Of a stretch of DNA of 64,000 nucleotides, positions 1 to 9,413 are shown piece by piece. A program made the translations under genes and the position numbers. The first letter of the stretch is position 1; each line of letters begins with the position of its first letter. The stretch is from positions 2,046,001 through 2,110,000 of the forward strand of contig NZ_CP060414.2 of the NCBI RefSeq assembly GCF_014297595.2, written 5' to 3'. The DNA comes from Neisseria musculi (lineage in GTDB: Bacteria; Pseudomonadota; Gammaproteobacteria; Burkholderiales; Neisseriaceae). The notes below the pieces were generated by a model, which did no database searches, had not been told where the DNA came from, and worked only from the letters and a program-made list of their open reading frames with translations.

Positions 1-26
1 CCGAGCATCTTTTCGTTTCAAAAGAA

Positions 27-63
27 ATAACAGATACCCGCGTCAAGCCCGGGTATGACGGAA
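27..63. repeat. Short palindromic intergenic repeat, copy 1
   Basis: An imperfect hairpin (GATACCCG ... CGGGTAT) flanked by conserved bases. Nearly the same ~37 bp recur at 53637-53675, with two or three substitutions. Both copies are intergenic. It resembles the small hairpin repeats common in Neisseria intergenic DNA; the exact family was not determined. Confidence 0.6.
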
Positions 64-119
64 CATAAATCAATTCAGGATGAAAACGTATTTTCCCAAG
101 GCCTCCGGCTGCGTGGCTT

Positions 120-1655
120 TCAGACGGCCTTCTCCTGTTTATCGGCGGCATCCAGCAATACAAACACCAGCAAAGCCGACAACATCAGCCCCGCCGTGAG
201 TACCATCGCGCTGTCGTGGTTTTCTGCGCCCGCCGTACCGAGATAGCGGTAAATCAGGGTGGTGAGCGTTTGCCATTCGGGGCGCGACAGAAACAGAGTG
301 GCGGCAAATTCGCCCACACAGGTGGCAGCGGCCAAAGCCAGCCCTCGCCTTAAAGCGGGCAGCAGCAGCGGAGCGGTAACGGTTAAGGCCGTCTGAAACG
401 GCGTGGCGCCCAAGCTGCGGGCGGCGGCGGCATAACCTGCAGGCAGTGCGTCCCACGCGGCGAGCAGGTCTTTGGCGATAAAGGGATAGGCCAGCAAGGC
501 ATAAGCGGCCACCAACAGCGGCAGCGATGCCGTCCATTCGGGGTAAAGCAGCAGCAGCCCGAAGGCCACGCACACGGGCGACACCATAAACGGCAGAAAC
601 GTCAGCGTGCGCACCCATGCGGCGCGGCGGGCCAAAGCCGCGTGCAGCACGCCCAGCAGCAAGGCCGACAACATTGCGCCGAAAGTGAAGCGCAAAGTGT
701 TCCACAACGCGTGCAGCGTGTCGGCCAGCCGCCACACCTGCCAGGCATCCCCTGCCTGCGCTGCCCGCCACCACACGGCCACCAGCGGCAGGGCGCAGCA
801 GACGGCCAAAAGCAGCAGCGAACCTGCCAGCAGGGCTTTGGCAGCCGGCGTGCGCGGCGGAGAGGGCGGCAGCGGCCGGATGGTGCGGCCCGAAGCAGTC
901 AGGCGGCTGAAACGCGCATACAGCACCCCCGCCAGCGCAGTAACCGCCAACACCAGCCACACCAACACCGAAGCCTGCGCCATATCGAGCTCATAGGCAA
1001 TCAGTTGGTAGATTTCCACTTCTACCGTGGCATAACGGCTGCCGCCCAGCAGCAGTGCCAGCCCGAAACCCGAAAAACAATATAAAAACACCAAACACAC
1101 GCCGCCTGCCAGCCACGGCTGCAACACGGGGCGTTCGACATGCCAAAAACGCTGCCATGTGTTTGCACCCAAAGTCTGCGCCGTGTACAGCCGCGCCGCA
1201 GGCACCTGCACCAACCCCTGATACGCCGCGCGCACCAGCACGGGCAGATTGAAAAATACATTGCCGTAAAGCAGCAGATAGGGCGTGTCTTCCCAGCCCG
1301 CCCACAACAGGCCGTGCGGGCCGAACAACGCCAGCACGCCCATGCCGGCCACCAGCGTGGGCATCACAAACGGCAGCATCAGCAGGCGCAGAATCCAAAG
1401 CCGCCCGCGAAATTCCAGCCGTGCCAAAACCCAAGCCGCCGACACCCCAGCCGGCAGCACCAACGCGCAGGTAGCCGCCGCCTGAAGCGTGGTCCAGCCG
1501 ATACGCCACTGTATGTATCCGTCCTGCAGCACCTGCCATGCCGCCGCGCCGCCTTCATAAAACGCCAAGGCAAACAAAGGCGCAACCACCATCACGGCAA
1601 GAAAACCGAGCGGCAGCACAAGCAACAGAGCAGCAATAGGTTTAGACAAATTCAT
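120..1655 (-). CDS. ABC transporter permease, ThiP/FbpB type (fused two-domain)
   Basis: A 511-residue inner-membrane permease made of two MetI-like halves, each with about six membrane segments. Each half carries an EAA-type loop that contacts the ATPase: AQTLGANTWQRFW near residue 185 and ARSLGATPFQ in the second half. Length and two-domain layout fit the ThiP (thiamine) and FbpB/SfuB (ferric iron) families. I chose the ATG at 1655 (MNLSKPIAAL), which starts at a positively charged N-terminus before the first membrane helix; the longer open frame upstream to 1778 has no membrane character. The stop codon TGA lies inside a DUS (120-131). No binding protein or ATPase is visible, so the substrate is open. 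Thiamine is the closest family guess. Confidence 0.8.
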   Translation of the reverse strand: MNLSKPIAALLLVLPLGFLAVMVVAPLFALAFYEGGAAAWQVLQDGYIQWRIGWTTLQAAATCALVLPAGVSAAWVLARLEFRGRLWILRLLMLPFVMPTLVAGMGVLALFGPHGLLWAGWEDTPYLLLYGNVFFNLPVLVRAAYQGLVQVPAARLYTAQTLGANTWQRFWHVERPVLQPWLAGGVCLVFLYCFSGFGLALLLGGSRYATVEVEIYQLIAYELDMAQASVLVWLVLAVTALAGVLYARFSRLTASGRTIRPLPPSPPRTPAAKALLAGSLLLLAVCCALPLVAVWWRAAQAGDAWQVWRLADTLHALWNTLRFTFGAMLSALLLGVLHAALARRAAWVRTLTFLPFMVSPVCVAFGLLLLYPEWTASLPLLVAAYALLAYPFIAKDLLAAWDALPAGYAAAARSLGATPFQTALTVTAPLLLPALRRGLALAAATCVGEFAATLFLSRPEWQTLTTLIYRYLGTAGAENHDSAMVLTAGLMLSALLVFVLLDAADKQEKAV

Positions 1656-2151
1656 AGCAATAAAACGGAGTGGAAAACGTTGCGGCACGGTAAAGGAAAA
1701 CAGCAGATTGCCCTTTGCAGAATCCGAAAACACCCAAAAAGGCCATTTTACGTTGGTAACTGCACCGCCGCAGCACATTTGCGCAAGCCGATGACAGCAG
1801 GCATGTTCAGACGGCCTGTTTCCATATACGGAACCTCTGCAAATTCACCATAATCACCGCGAAATATCTGTATCCCGTATCAAACGGACGGGTTGATTGG
1901 CGGGGCAACCACTGTTTTGCTGTTGGCGCGGGGGTAAAAAATCACCCACATTCAGCATGATTCCGCGCCGGCAACTGCAAAAGATAAAAATAATTTATCT
2001 GGCCCGCCAGGAGAAACTGCCGATTTGGGCAATAGGCCGTCTGAAAAGCCCGCAACCGACCCTACCGATTCCGCCCTCGGAGTATTCCGCCCGACAAAAG
2101 CCCGTATCACATCACGGGTTCATTATGGCGGCACGGCCGATACGGCAGAAA
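1656..2151. other. Intergenic region without a recognisable gene
   Basis: About 500 bp between the permease start and the integrase remnant. It holds single DUS copies near 1806 and 2036. Open frames here show no family resemblance. I see no promoter I would defend. Confidence 0.5.
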
Positions 2152-2340
2152 AATTTATACCATTACGCTGCCTTGTCAGGCGGTGCCGGCCTCGGTTTCG
2201 GCACAAATCCGGCACACCCCGGAACAGGCAATGGCAAAGAAAAAAGCCTAAACACTTGTTTAGGCTTTGGAAATTTGGTGGGTCGTGAAGGATTCGAACC
2301 TTCGACCAACGGATTAAAAGTCCGCTGCTCTACCAGCTGA
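2152..2340 (+). pseudogene. Remnant of a tyrosine-integrase 3' end at tRNA-Lys copy 1
   Basis: The frame reads NLYHYAALSGGAGLGFGTN and then runs on into the tRNA gene. The same relative position beside tRNA-Lys copy 2 reads LYEHAALLDGVGLNHGTN, which is the C-terminus of the island integrase (33845-34972). Similarity continues through the terminator into the tRNA. Nothing of the catalytic core is left upstream. This marks an old integration, or a duplicated junction, at the 3' end of this tRNA gene. Confidence 0.7.
2240..2266 (-). terminator. Rho-independent terminator of tRNA-Lys copy 1
   Basis: Reading leftward, GCCTAAAC / GTTTAGGC pair with a 4-nt loop (2246-2265), followed by a T-run (A-run on the plus strand). 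The same structure follows tRNA-Lys copy 2. Confidence 0.85.
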
Positions 2341-2351
2341 GCTAACGACCC
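2276..2351 (-). tRNA. tRNA-Lys(UUU), copy 1
   Basis: A 76-nt cloverleaf with encoded CCA. The acceptor stem is GGGTCGT/ACGACCC, the anticodon loop reads CTTTTAA (anticodon UUU), and the T-arm is GGTTCGAATCC. It is identical to the copy at 34908-34983. The 3' end faces the integrase remnant, as expected for a tRNA used as an attachment site. Confidence 0.97.
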
Positions 2352-2362
2352 GAAGAACGCGC

Positions 2363-2391
2363 ATTTTAATCATGCGCAGTTTTCCTGTCAA
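2363..2391 (-). promoter_or_regulatory. Sigma-70 promoter of tRNA-Lys copy 1
   Basis: Reading leftward: -35 TTGACA (2391-2386), a 17-nt spacer, and -10 TAAAAT (2368-2363), ending 11 bp before the tRNA 5' end. Confidence 0.85.
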
Positions 2392-2534
2392 GTGTTTTTG
2401 GGCGGTTTTGTGGATTTTATATAGAAACTGCCGTAATAATTCATTTCACCGGCAGTAGATATGCTATTATTCTCTACATTCCGGCAAATGATGCCGGTGG
2501 ACTCTGATATTTCACACACGAGGATAAATCTGAA

Positions 2535-2888
2535 ATGAAAAAATTGTTGATTGCTGCTTTAGCCGCGGCTGCTTTGGCCGCATGCTCGCAAGAGGCCAAA
2601 CAAGAAACGAAAGAAGCCATGCAGGCCGTGGCTTCTGACGTGAAAACCGATGCCGCCGCCGCCCAGGCCGAAGCAGCTTCTGCCGTAAACAGCGTGGTTG
2701 AGGCGGCCAAAGAAGCAGGTGCAGAAATGGAAAACGCGGCTTCCCATGCAGCAGAAGCCGGAAAAGAAGCGGCTGAAGCGGGCAAAGATATGGCGGCCGA
2801 TGCGGTAAGTGCGGTTAAAGAAGCTGCCGAGGACGCGGCAACTGCGGCCAAAGAAGCAGCAGCCAAAGTGAAAGAGGCGGCGCAATAA
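2535..2888 (+). CDS. Small Ala/Glu/Lys-rich helical lipoprotein
   Basis: A 117-residue protein with a lipoprotein signal: MKK, a hydrophobic stretch, and the lipobox L14-A15-A16-C17. The mature part is almost entirely Ala, Glu, Lys, Asp and Val in a heptad- and undecad-like pattern (for example AKEAAEAGKDMAADAV). This predicts one long amphipathic helix or coiled coil, as seen in LEA-like and Lpp-like small lipoproteins. It is probably anchored in the inner or outer membrane facing the periplasm. A good ribosome site (GAGGATAAAT) precedes the ATG. It stands alone, and a DUS lies at 2943. No specific function can be assigned. Confidence 0.8.
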   Translation: MKKLLIAALAAAALAACSQEAKQETKEAMQAVASDVKTDAAAAQAEAASAVNSVVEAAKEAGAEMENAASHAAEAGKEAAEAGKDMAADAVSAVKEAAEDAATAAKEAAAKVKEAAQ

Positions 2889-2963
2889 GCAGTAACTGCC
2901 TGATAAAAGGGTGGGCGCGGCTGCCTGCCCTTTTGCCGTTTTAAGGCCGTCTGAAACCTATTT

Positions 2964-3075
2964 AGCGGATTCATACTTCGATACAAGACAGCAAGCCGCA
3001 GACAATACAAGTCGTACGGCAAGGCGCAGCAACGCCGTGGCTAAAGTTCAGTTAATCTGCTATCGCGTGCTTTCA
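2964..3075. repeat. Degenerate Correia-like element (CREE-like)
   Basis: The segment carries blocks typical of Correia repeat enclosed elements: AAGCCGCAGACAATACAAG, then GTACGGCAAGGCGCAGCAACG, and an end reading TTAATCTGCTAT. The same block order recurs at 51345-51435. The terminal repeats are degraded. Confidence 0.6.
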
Positions 3076-3261
3076 TTTCTGTTGCGGCGTTGCCGTGCTG
3101 CTTTATTGCCTGCAGCTTGCCGCCTTACCGGAAATAAAGTGGATTCGCTATATGCCCCAAGACTTTGCGGCCGGGATTCGGTATGGCCGCCTTACCGGTG
3201 CGCCGTATAAATCCTGTACAATTGCCTTTCTTATCCCCTCCCGCCCGATGCGGATTCTGTT

Positions 3262-5415
3262 ATGCGTACGCCTGCCGTCAATCCTAAAATCATTGCCACG
3301 CTGCCGGTTTTTTTCAGCGTGCTCATTGCCACTGTGTTTATTTGGTATTTCAATGTGCCGAAGCTCACCACGCCGTTTGTGCTGGGCATTATTGCCGGCG
3401 GTTTGGTGGATTTGGACAACCGTCTGACCGGCCGTCTGAAAAATATCGTGATAACGGTGGTGCTGTTTTCGATTGCTTCGCTTTCGGCACAAATCACTTA
3501 CGGCTCGGGCCTGCCGTTTATTCTCGCGATGACGCTGCTTACCCTGGTGTTTACGCTGATGGGGGCGGTGGGGCTGCGTTACCGCACGCTTGCATTCGGC
3601 GCGCTGGCGGTGGCTACTTACACCACTTTGTCGTACACGCCCGGTATGCCGTGGGGGGTCAATCCGTTGATGATTTTGTGCGGCACCCTGCTCTACAGCG
3701 TGATGACGCTGATTCTGCATATTGTGTTTCCGCACCGTCCCGTACAGGAAAATATGGCGGCCGCCTATTCGGCTCTGGGCGGTTATCTGGATGCCAAAGC
3801 CGAATTTTTCGACCCCGATGAAACCGAGCAGTTGGAAAACCGCCAAATTGATTTGGCAATGAAAAACACCGCCATCATCGAAGCATTCAACCGCTGCCGC
3901 AACGCGCTGTTTTACCGTATGCGCGGGCAGCACCGCCACCCGCGCACCAGCCGTATGCTGCGCTATTACTTCACCGCACAGGATATTCACGAGCGCATCA
4001 GCTCCACCTATATGGATTACCGCGAGCTGGCCGAAACCTTAAAAAACACCGACTTGATTTTCCGCATCCACCGCCTGCTCGAATTGCAGGCGCAGGCCTG
4101 CCGCGATGTGGCCGAAAGCCTGCGCAGCGGGCAGCCCTACCAATACAGCAAACGCCTGCAGCGCGCCATCGAGGGCTGCCGCCAATCGCTGAAACTGTAT
4201 GCCGCAGCCCACGGCGGCGGCGGGGTACACACCCTGCAGAGGCTGCTGGAAAACCTGTTCAGCGTTGACTACCAGCTCAGCCACATCGAAAGCGGCAATC
4301 AAGAAGAGGAAGAGATGCCGTCTGAAAAACACCGCATTGCCGGCATGGAAGGCGGCGGCCTGCGCAATGTTTGGCGCACTGTGCGCAGCCAGCTTAATTT
4401 TGAATCGGCGGTATTCCGCCACGCCGTGCGTCTGGCCGTTGTGGTGTTTACTGCCTGCACCATCGTTGAAGTGTTCCATATCCACTTCGGCTATTGGATT
4501 CTGCTCACAGCGGTGTTTGTGTGCCAACCCAACTATTCTGCCACCAAAAGCCGCATCAACCAGCGCATCGCCGGCACGGTGCTGGGGGTATTGGCCGGCT
4601 CGCTGGTGCCCTATTTCACGCCTTCGGTTGAAACCAAACTGTGGATTGTGTTGGCGGCCACCACGCTGTTTTTCTTTTTCCGCACCTTTAAATACAGCTT
4701 TTCCACCTTTTTCATCACCGTGCAGGCGCTTACCGCGCTGTCGCTGGCGGGCGAAGACGTGTTTTCGCTCACCTGGCACCGTATGGCCGACACCTTGATC
4801 GGCTCGGCCATCGCCTGGGGCGCGGTGTCGTATCTGTGGCCCGATTGGCACTATCTCACCCTCGAACGCACTGCAGCACAAGCCGTGAGCCGCAACGGCG
4901 TTTACCTGCGCCATATTCTCGGCCAGCTGCAAAACGGCGGTTCGGACGACATGGCCTACCGCGTGGCCCGCCGCCGCGCCCACGAAGCCGCCGCATCGTT
5001 GAGCAGCACACTTTCCGACATGAGCGGCGAGCCGAAAAAATACGCAGCCAAACTGCAAGACGGCTTTACCCTGCTCAAAACCAGCCATGCCCTGATCGGC
5101 TATATTTCCGCCCTCGGCGCCTACCGCAACCAAATAACGCAAGGGTGTGCCCCCGAGTTCGGCGGAAATTTCTACCGAACCGCCTATCAAGCGGCAGATA
5201 TGCTGGAAAATCTGGCTGCACAGCCGCCCGAAGCATTTCAGACGGCCTCGGAACAGATAAGGCAAGAGTTGGCGCAGCTGCACGGCATGATTGGCAGCGA
5301 CCGCCAAAGCAGCATACTCTGGCAGCAGTTGAACCTTATCGCCCGCCAACTCGAACCCTGCTACCGTATGCTTCACAATACGCAGGCAGGCGGCCTGGAG
5401 GCGGCATCAGCCTGA
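3262..5415 (+). CDS. YccS/YhfK-family inner-membrane protein (FUSC-type)
   Basis: 717 residues, the usual length for YccS. The layout is duplicated: an N-terminal membrane block of about six helices (residues 1-160), a soluble helical region (about 170-375) and a second membrane block (about 385-530), then a helical C-terminal tail. The second block includes the FUSC-type stretch HFGYWILLTAVFVCQPNYSA. These proteins resemble aromatic-acid efflux (AaeB-like) pumps, but YccS itself has no proven substrate. The ATG at 3262 starts directly before the first helix. An AT-type DUS (ATGCCGTCTGAA) lies inside the gene at 4315, in the soluble linker, where it encodes Met-Pro-Ser-Glu. The gene is monocistronic. 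Confidence 0.88.
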   Translation: MRTPAVNPKIIATLPVFFSVLIATVFIWYFNVPKLTTPFVLGIIAGGLVDLDNRLTGRLKNIVITVVLFSIASLSAQITYGSGLPFILAMTLLTLVFTLMGAVGLRYRTLAFGALAVATYTTLSYTPGMPWGVNPLMILCGTLLYSVMTLILHIVFPHRPVQENMAAAYSALGGYLDAKAEFFDPDETEQLENRQIDLAMKNTAIIEAFNRCRNALFYRMRGQHRHPRTSRMLRYYFTAQDIHERISSTYMDYRELAETLKNTDLIFRIHRLLELQAQACRDVAESLRSGQPYQYSKRLQRAIEGCRQSLKLYAAAHGGGGVHTLQRLLENLFSVDYQLSHIESGNQEEEEMPSEKHRIAGMEGGGLRNVWRTVRSQLNFESAVFRHAVRLAVVVFTACTIVEVFHIHFGYWILLTAVFVCQPNYSATKSRINQRIAGTVLGVLAGSLVPYFTPSVETKLWIVLAATTLFFFFRTFKYSFSTFFITVQALTALSLAGEDVFSLTWHRMADTLIGSAIAWGAVSYLWPDWHYLTLERTAAQAVSRNGVYLRHILGQLQNGGSDDMAYRVARRRAHEAAASLSSTLSDMSGEPKKYAAKLQDGFTLLKTSHALIGYISALGAYRNQITQGCAPEFGGNFYRTAYQAADMLENLAAQPPEAFQTASEQIRQELAQLHGMIGSDRQSSILWQQLNLIARQLEPCYRMLHNTQAGGLEAASA

Positions 5416-5826
5416 TAACCGGTGTTTTGCCCGATTGTGCCGGTTTTCGCTTTATCCGCCCTCCCGGGCGGTAACCATGCAGACAGCCGTTTGAAGATAT
5501 TTGTGCCGCGTTCCATCCGGCCGTCTGAAAAATAAAAAAATAAAAACCGGTATGGCCGGTTCGCCGTGATGACACATAAGCCGCCGAACCGAAAGCCGTA
5601 CCACAGACCCGGGCGGCGCAGCCGTTATCTGAAAATGGGGCTGTTATGGCAGAAAGTATCATCTTTTCCTTCTTCTGACACGCTCTCTTTCCAACAGCCT
5701 GCTGCGCGGCCGTTATTGTTCAGACGGCCGCGCAATTAATTTATGATGGAAAACAACCATATCGGGCAGATATGTTAAAATGCCGCCTTTTTCGCACCCT
5801 CACGTTTTTTTAGGAAAGCAACCATT
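5416..5826. other. Intergenic region with hairpins and the terC promoter
   Basis: A weak hairpin (AACCGG ... CCGGTT) directly follows yccS. A DUS at 5521 is next to AACCGGTATGGCCGGTT. A perfect 10-bp stem lies at 5704-5713/5724-5733 (GCGCGGCCGT / ACGGCCGCGC) whose right arm contains most of a DUS. A -10-like TATGTTAAAAT and the ribosome site TAGGAAAG precede terC. I looked for a yybP-ykoY manganese riboswitch and did not see one. Confidence 0.55.
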
Positions 5827-6813
5827 ATGGTCGGACATCCCTCAGTCGGCACCCCCTTGTTTTACGGGATATTTTTTGCTGCCATTTTAGTGATGATTGC
5901 CGTTGATATGCTGTCGCTCAAAAAAACCGGCACACATAAAGTCGGCCTGAAAGAAGCACTGGCATGGTCTGCCGTGTGGGTGGCGGTATCGTGCGCCTTT
6001 GCCGGCTGGCTGTATTTCGAGCTGGCGGGCAATCCGCTCTACGGGCACGATGTTGCGAAACAGAAAACGCTGGAGTTTTTCACCGGCTATGTGTTGGAAA
6101 AATCGTTGGCGGTAGATAATATCTTCGTGTTTTTAATGATTTTTTCCTATTTCAAAGTGCAGCCGCAATACCAACACCGCGTGTTGCTCTACGGCGTGTT
6201 CGGCGCCATCGCGCTGCGCATGATCATGATTTTTATCGGCGCGGCACTGGTGAGCCGTTTCGAGTGGATTTTATATGTGTTCGGCGCCTTTCTGCTCTAC
6301 ACCGGCTTGAAAATGATCAAACCGGGCGGTGATGACGATGAGGATTTGTCGGGCAACAAACTGCTCAACTGGGTAAAAAGCCATATTCCGGTGAGCAAAG
6401 ATTTCCACGGCGAAAAATTCTTCACCGTTGAAAACGGCAAACGCATTGCCACCCCCATGCTGCTGGTGCTGGTGATGATCGAAATGAGCGATGTTGTCTT
6501 CGCGGTGGACAGCATTCCGGCGGTTTTCGCTGTTACCACCGACCCGTTTATCGTGCTCACGTCCAACATTTTCGCCATTCTCGGCCTGCGCGCCATGTAT
6601 TTTCTGCTGGCCGACATTGCCGACCGTTTCGTATTTTTAAAATTCGGCCTGGCCTTCGTATTGGGTTTTATCGGCATCAAAATGCTGATTATGCACTGGG
6701 TGCATATTCCCGTGGGCGTGTCGCTTTCCGTGGTGTTCGGCGCGCTGGGCGTGTCGGTGTTGATTTCGCTGATGCACAGCCGCAAAGAAAGCCCCCCCGC
6801 AGACCCGCTGTAA
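5827..6813 (+). CDS. TerC/Alx-family integral membrane protein
   Basis: 328 residues with about nine membrane helices, matching the Alx branch of the TerC family in length and order. Conserved acidic patches lie within the helices (EKSLAVDNIFVF near residue 92; MIEMSDVVFAVDSIPAVFAV near residue 219), which in this family are proposed to handle Mn2+ or other cations. A charged cytoplasmic loop (GGDDDEDLSGN) separates the halves. Alx and related proteins are linked to manganese export and alkaline stress; for this copy that is inference. It has a strong ribosome site and its own downstream terminator, so it is a single-gene unit. Confidence 0.9.
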   Translation: MVGHPSVGTPLFYGIFFAAILVMIAVDMLSLKKTGTHKVGLKEALAWSAVWVAVSCAFAGWLYFELAGNPLYGHDVAKQKTLEFFTGYVLEKSLAVDNIFVFLMIFSYFKVQPQYQHRVLLYGVFGAIALRMIMIFIGAALVSRFEWILYVFGAFLLYTGLKMIKPGGDDDEDLSGNKLLNWVKSHIPVSKDFHGEKFFTVENGKRIATPMLLVLVMIEMSDVVFAVDSIPAVFAVTTDPFIVLTSNIFAILGLRAMYFLLADIADRFVFLKFGLAFVLGFIGIKMLIMHWVHIPVGVSLSVVFGALGVSVLISLMHSRKESPPADPL

Positions 6814-6818
6814 AACCT

Positions 6819-6851
6819 AAAAAGCAGATGTTTCAAGCATCTGCTTTTTTT
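6819..6851 (+). terminator. Rho-independent terminator after terC
   Basis: AAGCAGATG (6822-6830) pairs with CATCTGCTT (6838-6846) and is followed by a T-run. Confidence 0.9.
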
Positions 6852-7584
6852 CGATATCAGGCAGCAAACCAAACAGACAGCAGGCAGCCGGTTGCGTTAT
6901 TGCCCGGGCGGTTTAAAACCTTTCCCTTTAAGCAAAGCGCGGCAATGCCGTAACAGAAATCGAGCGGATTCATTATAGGCAGACGCCTTTGCAAAATCCG
7001 CTTAGGCCGTCTGAAACCAGAAAACCACCTTAACGGCTGCAACTTTATTGCCAGCCAATCCGTTTTATTCGATACTGCCCTGCACCGCCTTACCGCACCA
7101 TACCCCACGCGCACCGCCACGGCAGCATCACACACCACTGCACCTGTCATCCCCGCAAGCTCGGCAGGACGGCAGATTATCTTTCGCTCAGCCAAACACA
7201 CCGCACACCAAACGCAAGCCAACGGCTTGGGTCAGGCGGGAAAACCGCAGCCATTCCCCGGCCGCCGCATGGCAGATGCCGAAACGGGGCGCAAACTGCC
7301 GATTGTCGCACCGCATTTGACAACAGCATTTAACAGGCCTATTGTTTCCGCACCGTTGAAATGCCCCCAAGTCTGCACAGAAAACACCGCCGCCCCGCCG
7401 CACCGGCAGAAACCGGACACCTGTGGATAATTTGCAGCATCGCCGCGGCAAAAGTCTGCCCGCCGGCTCCAAACCGGCAATGTGGAAGCTTTTTTTATTT
7501 CAGACGGCCTTAACGGATTGAATAGCTAAGATTAACACGGTAAACTTAGGCCCATTAAATTTTTTTATAACTGTCTTACCGAAA
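6852..7584. other. Long intergenic region upstream of minC, with Correia-like remnant
   Basis: About 730 bp without a credible gene. At 6925-6985 lie GCGGCAATGCCGTA and GCGGATTCATTATAGG, matching one end of a Correia-type element. DUS copies lie at 7002 and 7499, the latter just before the minC leader. Confidence 0.5.
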
Positions 7585-8286
7585 ATGAAACCAGCTTTTG
7601 ATGTGAAATCAGCACGCTTAGACGTGCTTTCAGCGCAGTTGCATACTGCTGATTTAGGGGAATTGGAAGAATTTTTACAACAGCGCGTAAGCCAGCACAA
7701 AGAGCTGGGCAGCATGTTGTTTTTATTGGACGTGCAGGAATTTGCCAACCCGGGCGAATTAAGCATTGCCGCCGTTGTGTCGCTGTTTGCCCGCTACGGT
7801 TTGCAAATCATCGGGCTGCGCCATGAAAACGAAGCCTGGGCCACCTATGCCGAGGCCTATCATTTAACGTTCAGCCGCAACGATCCGAAACCGGAACCCC
7901 CGGCCAAACCGGCACCGCCCCCCGAACCTGCGGCCACCGTAATCAGCAAACCAACCGTACTCATCAACACTCCCATCCGCACCGGCCAACAGGTATATGC
8001 CGAACATGCCGATCTCATTGTAACCAGCATTGTCAATGAAGGTGCGGAAATCATTGCCGATGGCAATATCCACGTTTACGGCACCATGCGCGGCCGTGCG
8101 CTGGCCGGCGCCACCGGCAACCGCAAAGCGCGGATATTCATCCAGTCGATGCAGGCGGAGCTGGTATCGGTGGCAGGAATTTACCGTAATTTCGAACAAA
8201 GCCTGCCTGCACACCTCAACAAAAAAGCCGTGCAGGTATCGCTTCAAGAAAACCGTCTGGTTATCAGCGCTATTGACGGAGACTAA
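7585..8286 (+). CDS. minC: Septum-site inhibitor MinC
   Basis: 233 residues. The N-terminal domain (1-~100), which antagonises FtsZ polymers, is followed by a proline-rich linker (PKPEPPAKPAPPPEP) and a C-terminal beta-helix domain with the MinD-binding motif RGRALAGA near residue 170. MinC, recruited by MinD, blocks Z-ring assembly away from mid-cell. It is the first gene of minC-minD-minE-oxyR; minD starts 42 bp downstream. The start follows a short AT-rich leader; no strong ribosome site is visible. Confidence 0.96.
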   Translation: MKPAFDVKSARLDVLSAQLHTADLGELEEFLQQRVSQHKELGSMLFLLDVQEFANPGELSIAAVVSLFARYGLQIIGLRHENEAWATYAEAYHLTFSRNDPKPEPPAKPAPPPEPAATVISKPTVLINTPIRTGQQVYAEHADLIVTSIVNEGAEIIADGNIHVYGTMRGRALAGATGNRKARIFIQSMQAELVSVAGIYRNFEQSLPAHLNKKAVQVSLQENRLVISAIDGD

Positions 8287-8328
8287 CCGCTTTGGTTTTA
8301 AACGATTTGATTTTTAAAAGGAAACACT

Positions 8329-9141
8329 GTGGCAAAAATTATTGTAGTAACTTCAGGTAAAGGCGGCGTAGGCAAAACCACCTCCAGTGCCAGCATCGCC
8401 TCGGGTTTGGCCATACGCGGCCACAAAACCGCCGTTATCGACTTCGATGTAGGCTTGCGCAATCTCGACTTGGTTATGGGTTGCGAACGCCGCGTGGTCT
8501 ATGACCTGATTAACGTTATCCAAGGCGAAGCCTCTTTAACCCAGGCTCTGATTAAAGACAAACACTGCGACAATCTCTTTATTCTGCCGGCCTCGCAAAC
8601 CCGCGATAAAGATACACTGAACCATGAGGGCGTAGGCCGGGTACTCAAAGAACTGACCGATGAAATGAACTTCGAATACGTTATCTGCGACTCACCTGCA
8701 GGTATCGAGAAAGGCGCGCTGATGGCTCTGTATTACGCCGATGAAGCCATCATCACCACCAATCCCGAAGTATCCAGCGTGCGCGACTCCGACCGTATTT
8801 TGGGCATTCTGCAAAGCAAATCGCTCAAAGCCGAAAAAGGCGAAACCGTGAAAGAACACCTGCTGATTACCCGCTATTCACCCGAGCGTGTCGAAAAAGG
8901 CGAAATGCTGTCGGTGCAGGATATCTGCGATATTCTGCGCATTCCGCTGATCGGTGTGATTCCCGAGTCGCAAAACGTATTACAGGCCTCCAACTCCGGC
9001 GCCCCCGTTATCCACCAAAACGATGTAGCCGCCGCAGAAGCCTATAAAGACGTGGTATCCCGCCTGCTGGGAGAAAACCGCGAAATGCGTTATCTCGAAG
9101 CCGAGAAAAAAGGCTTCTTCAAACGCCTGTTCGGAGGTTGA
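8329..9141 (+). CDS. minD: Septum-site ATPase MinD
   Basis: 270 residues. A deviant Walker A ([12 protein letters not shown]) gives K11 and K16, as in E. coli MinD. The C-terminal amphipathic membrane-targeting helix ([12 protein letters not shown]) is intact. The start codon is GTG, with AAAAGGAAA upstream at good spacing. MinD-ATP dimers bind the membrane and recruit MinC; MinE triggers hydrolysis to set up oscillation. The gene lies between minC and minE in one operon. Confidence 0.97.
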   Translation: MAKIIVVTSGKGGVGKTTSSASIASGLAIRGHKTAVIDFDVGLRNLDLVMGCERRVVYDLINVIQGEASLTQALIKDKHCDNLFILPASQTRDKDTLNHEGVGRVLKELTDEMNFEYVICDSPAGIEKGALMALYYADEAIITTNPEVSSVRDSDRILGILQSKSLKAEKGETVKEHLLITRYSPERVEKGEMLSVQDICDILRIPLIGVIPESQNVLQASNSGAPVIHQNDVAAAEAYKDVVSRLLGENREMRYLEAEKKGFFKRLFGG

Positions 9142-9143
9142 TC

Positions 9144-9413
9144 ATGTCATTGATTGATTTATTGTTCGGCAGAAAAAACAAAACCGCCGCCGTTGCGCGC
9201 GACCGCCTGCAGATCATCATCGCCCAAGAGCGTGCCAAAGAGCAGGCTCCCGATTACCTGCCCACCCTGCAAAAAGAGCTGCTGGAAGTGTTGTCTAAAT
9301 ATGTGCATGTATCTTTGGAAGACATCCGCATCTCCCAAGAAAAACAGAACGGCTTGGACGTGCTTGAACTGAACATCACCTTGCCGGAGCAAAAGAAGGT
9401 TCAAGAAGTATGA
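9144..9413 (+). CDS. minE: Topological specificity factor MinE
   Basis: 89 residues starting [14 protein letters not shown]. The N-terminal helix binds membrane and activates the MinD ATPase; the C-terminal half (about 35-89) is the dimerising topological-specificity domain. I chose the ATG at 9144, 2 nt after the minD stop, because GGAGG (9133-9137) is spaced correctly for it; an in-frame TTG at 9138 is too close. Its last bases overlap the oxyR start (ATGA). Confidence 0.96.
   Translation: MSLIDLLFGRKNKTAAVARDRLQIIIAQERAKEQAPDYLPTLQKELLEVLSKYVHVSLEDIRISQEKQNGLDVLELNITLPEQKKVQEV

Noticed and set aside
5734..5826. yybP-ykoY-type riboswitch in front of terC
   Set aside because: The leader lacks the conserved junction sequences, and only a DUS-containing hairpin is seen.
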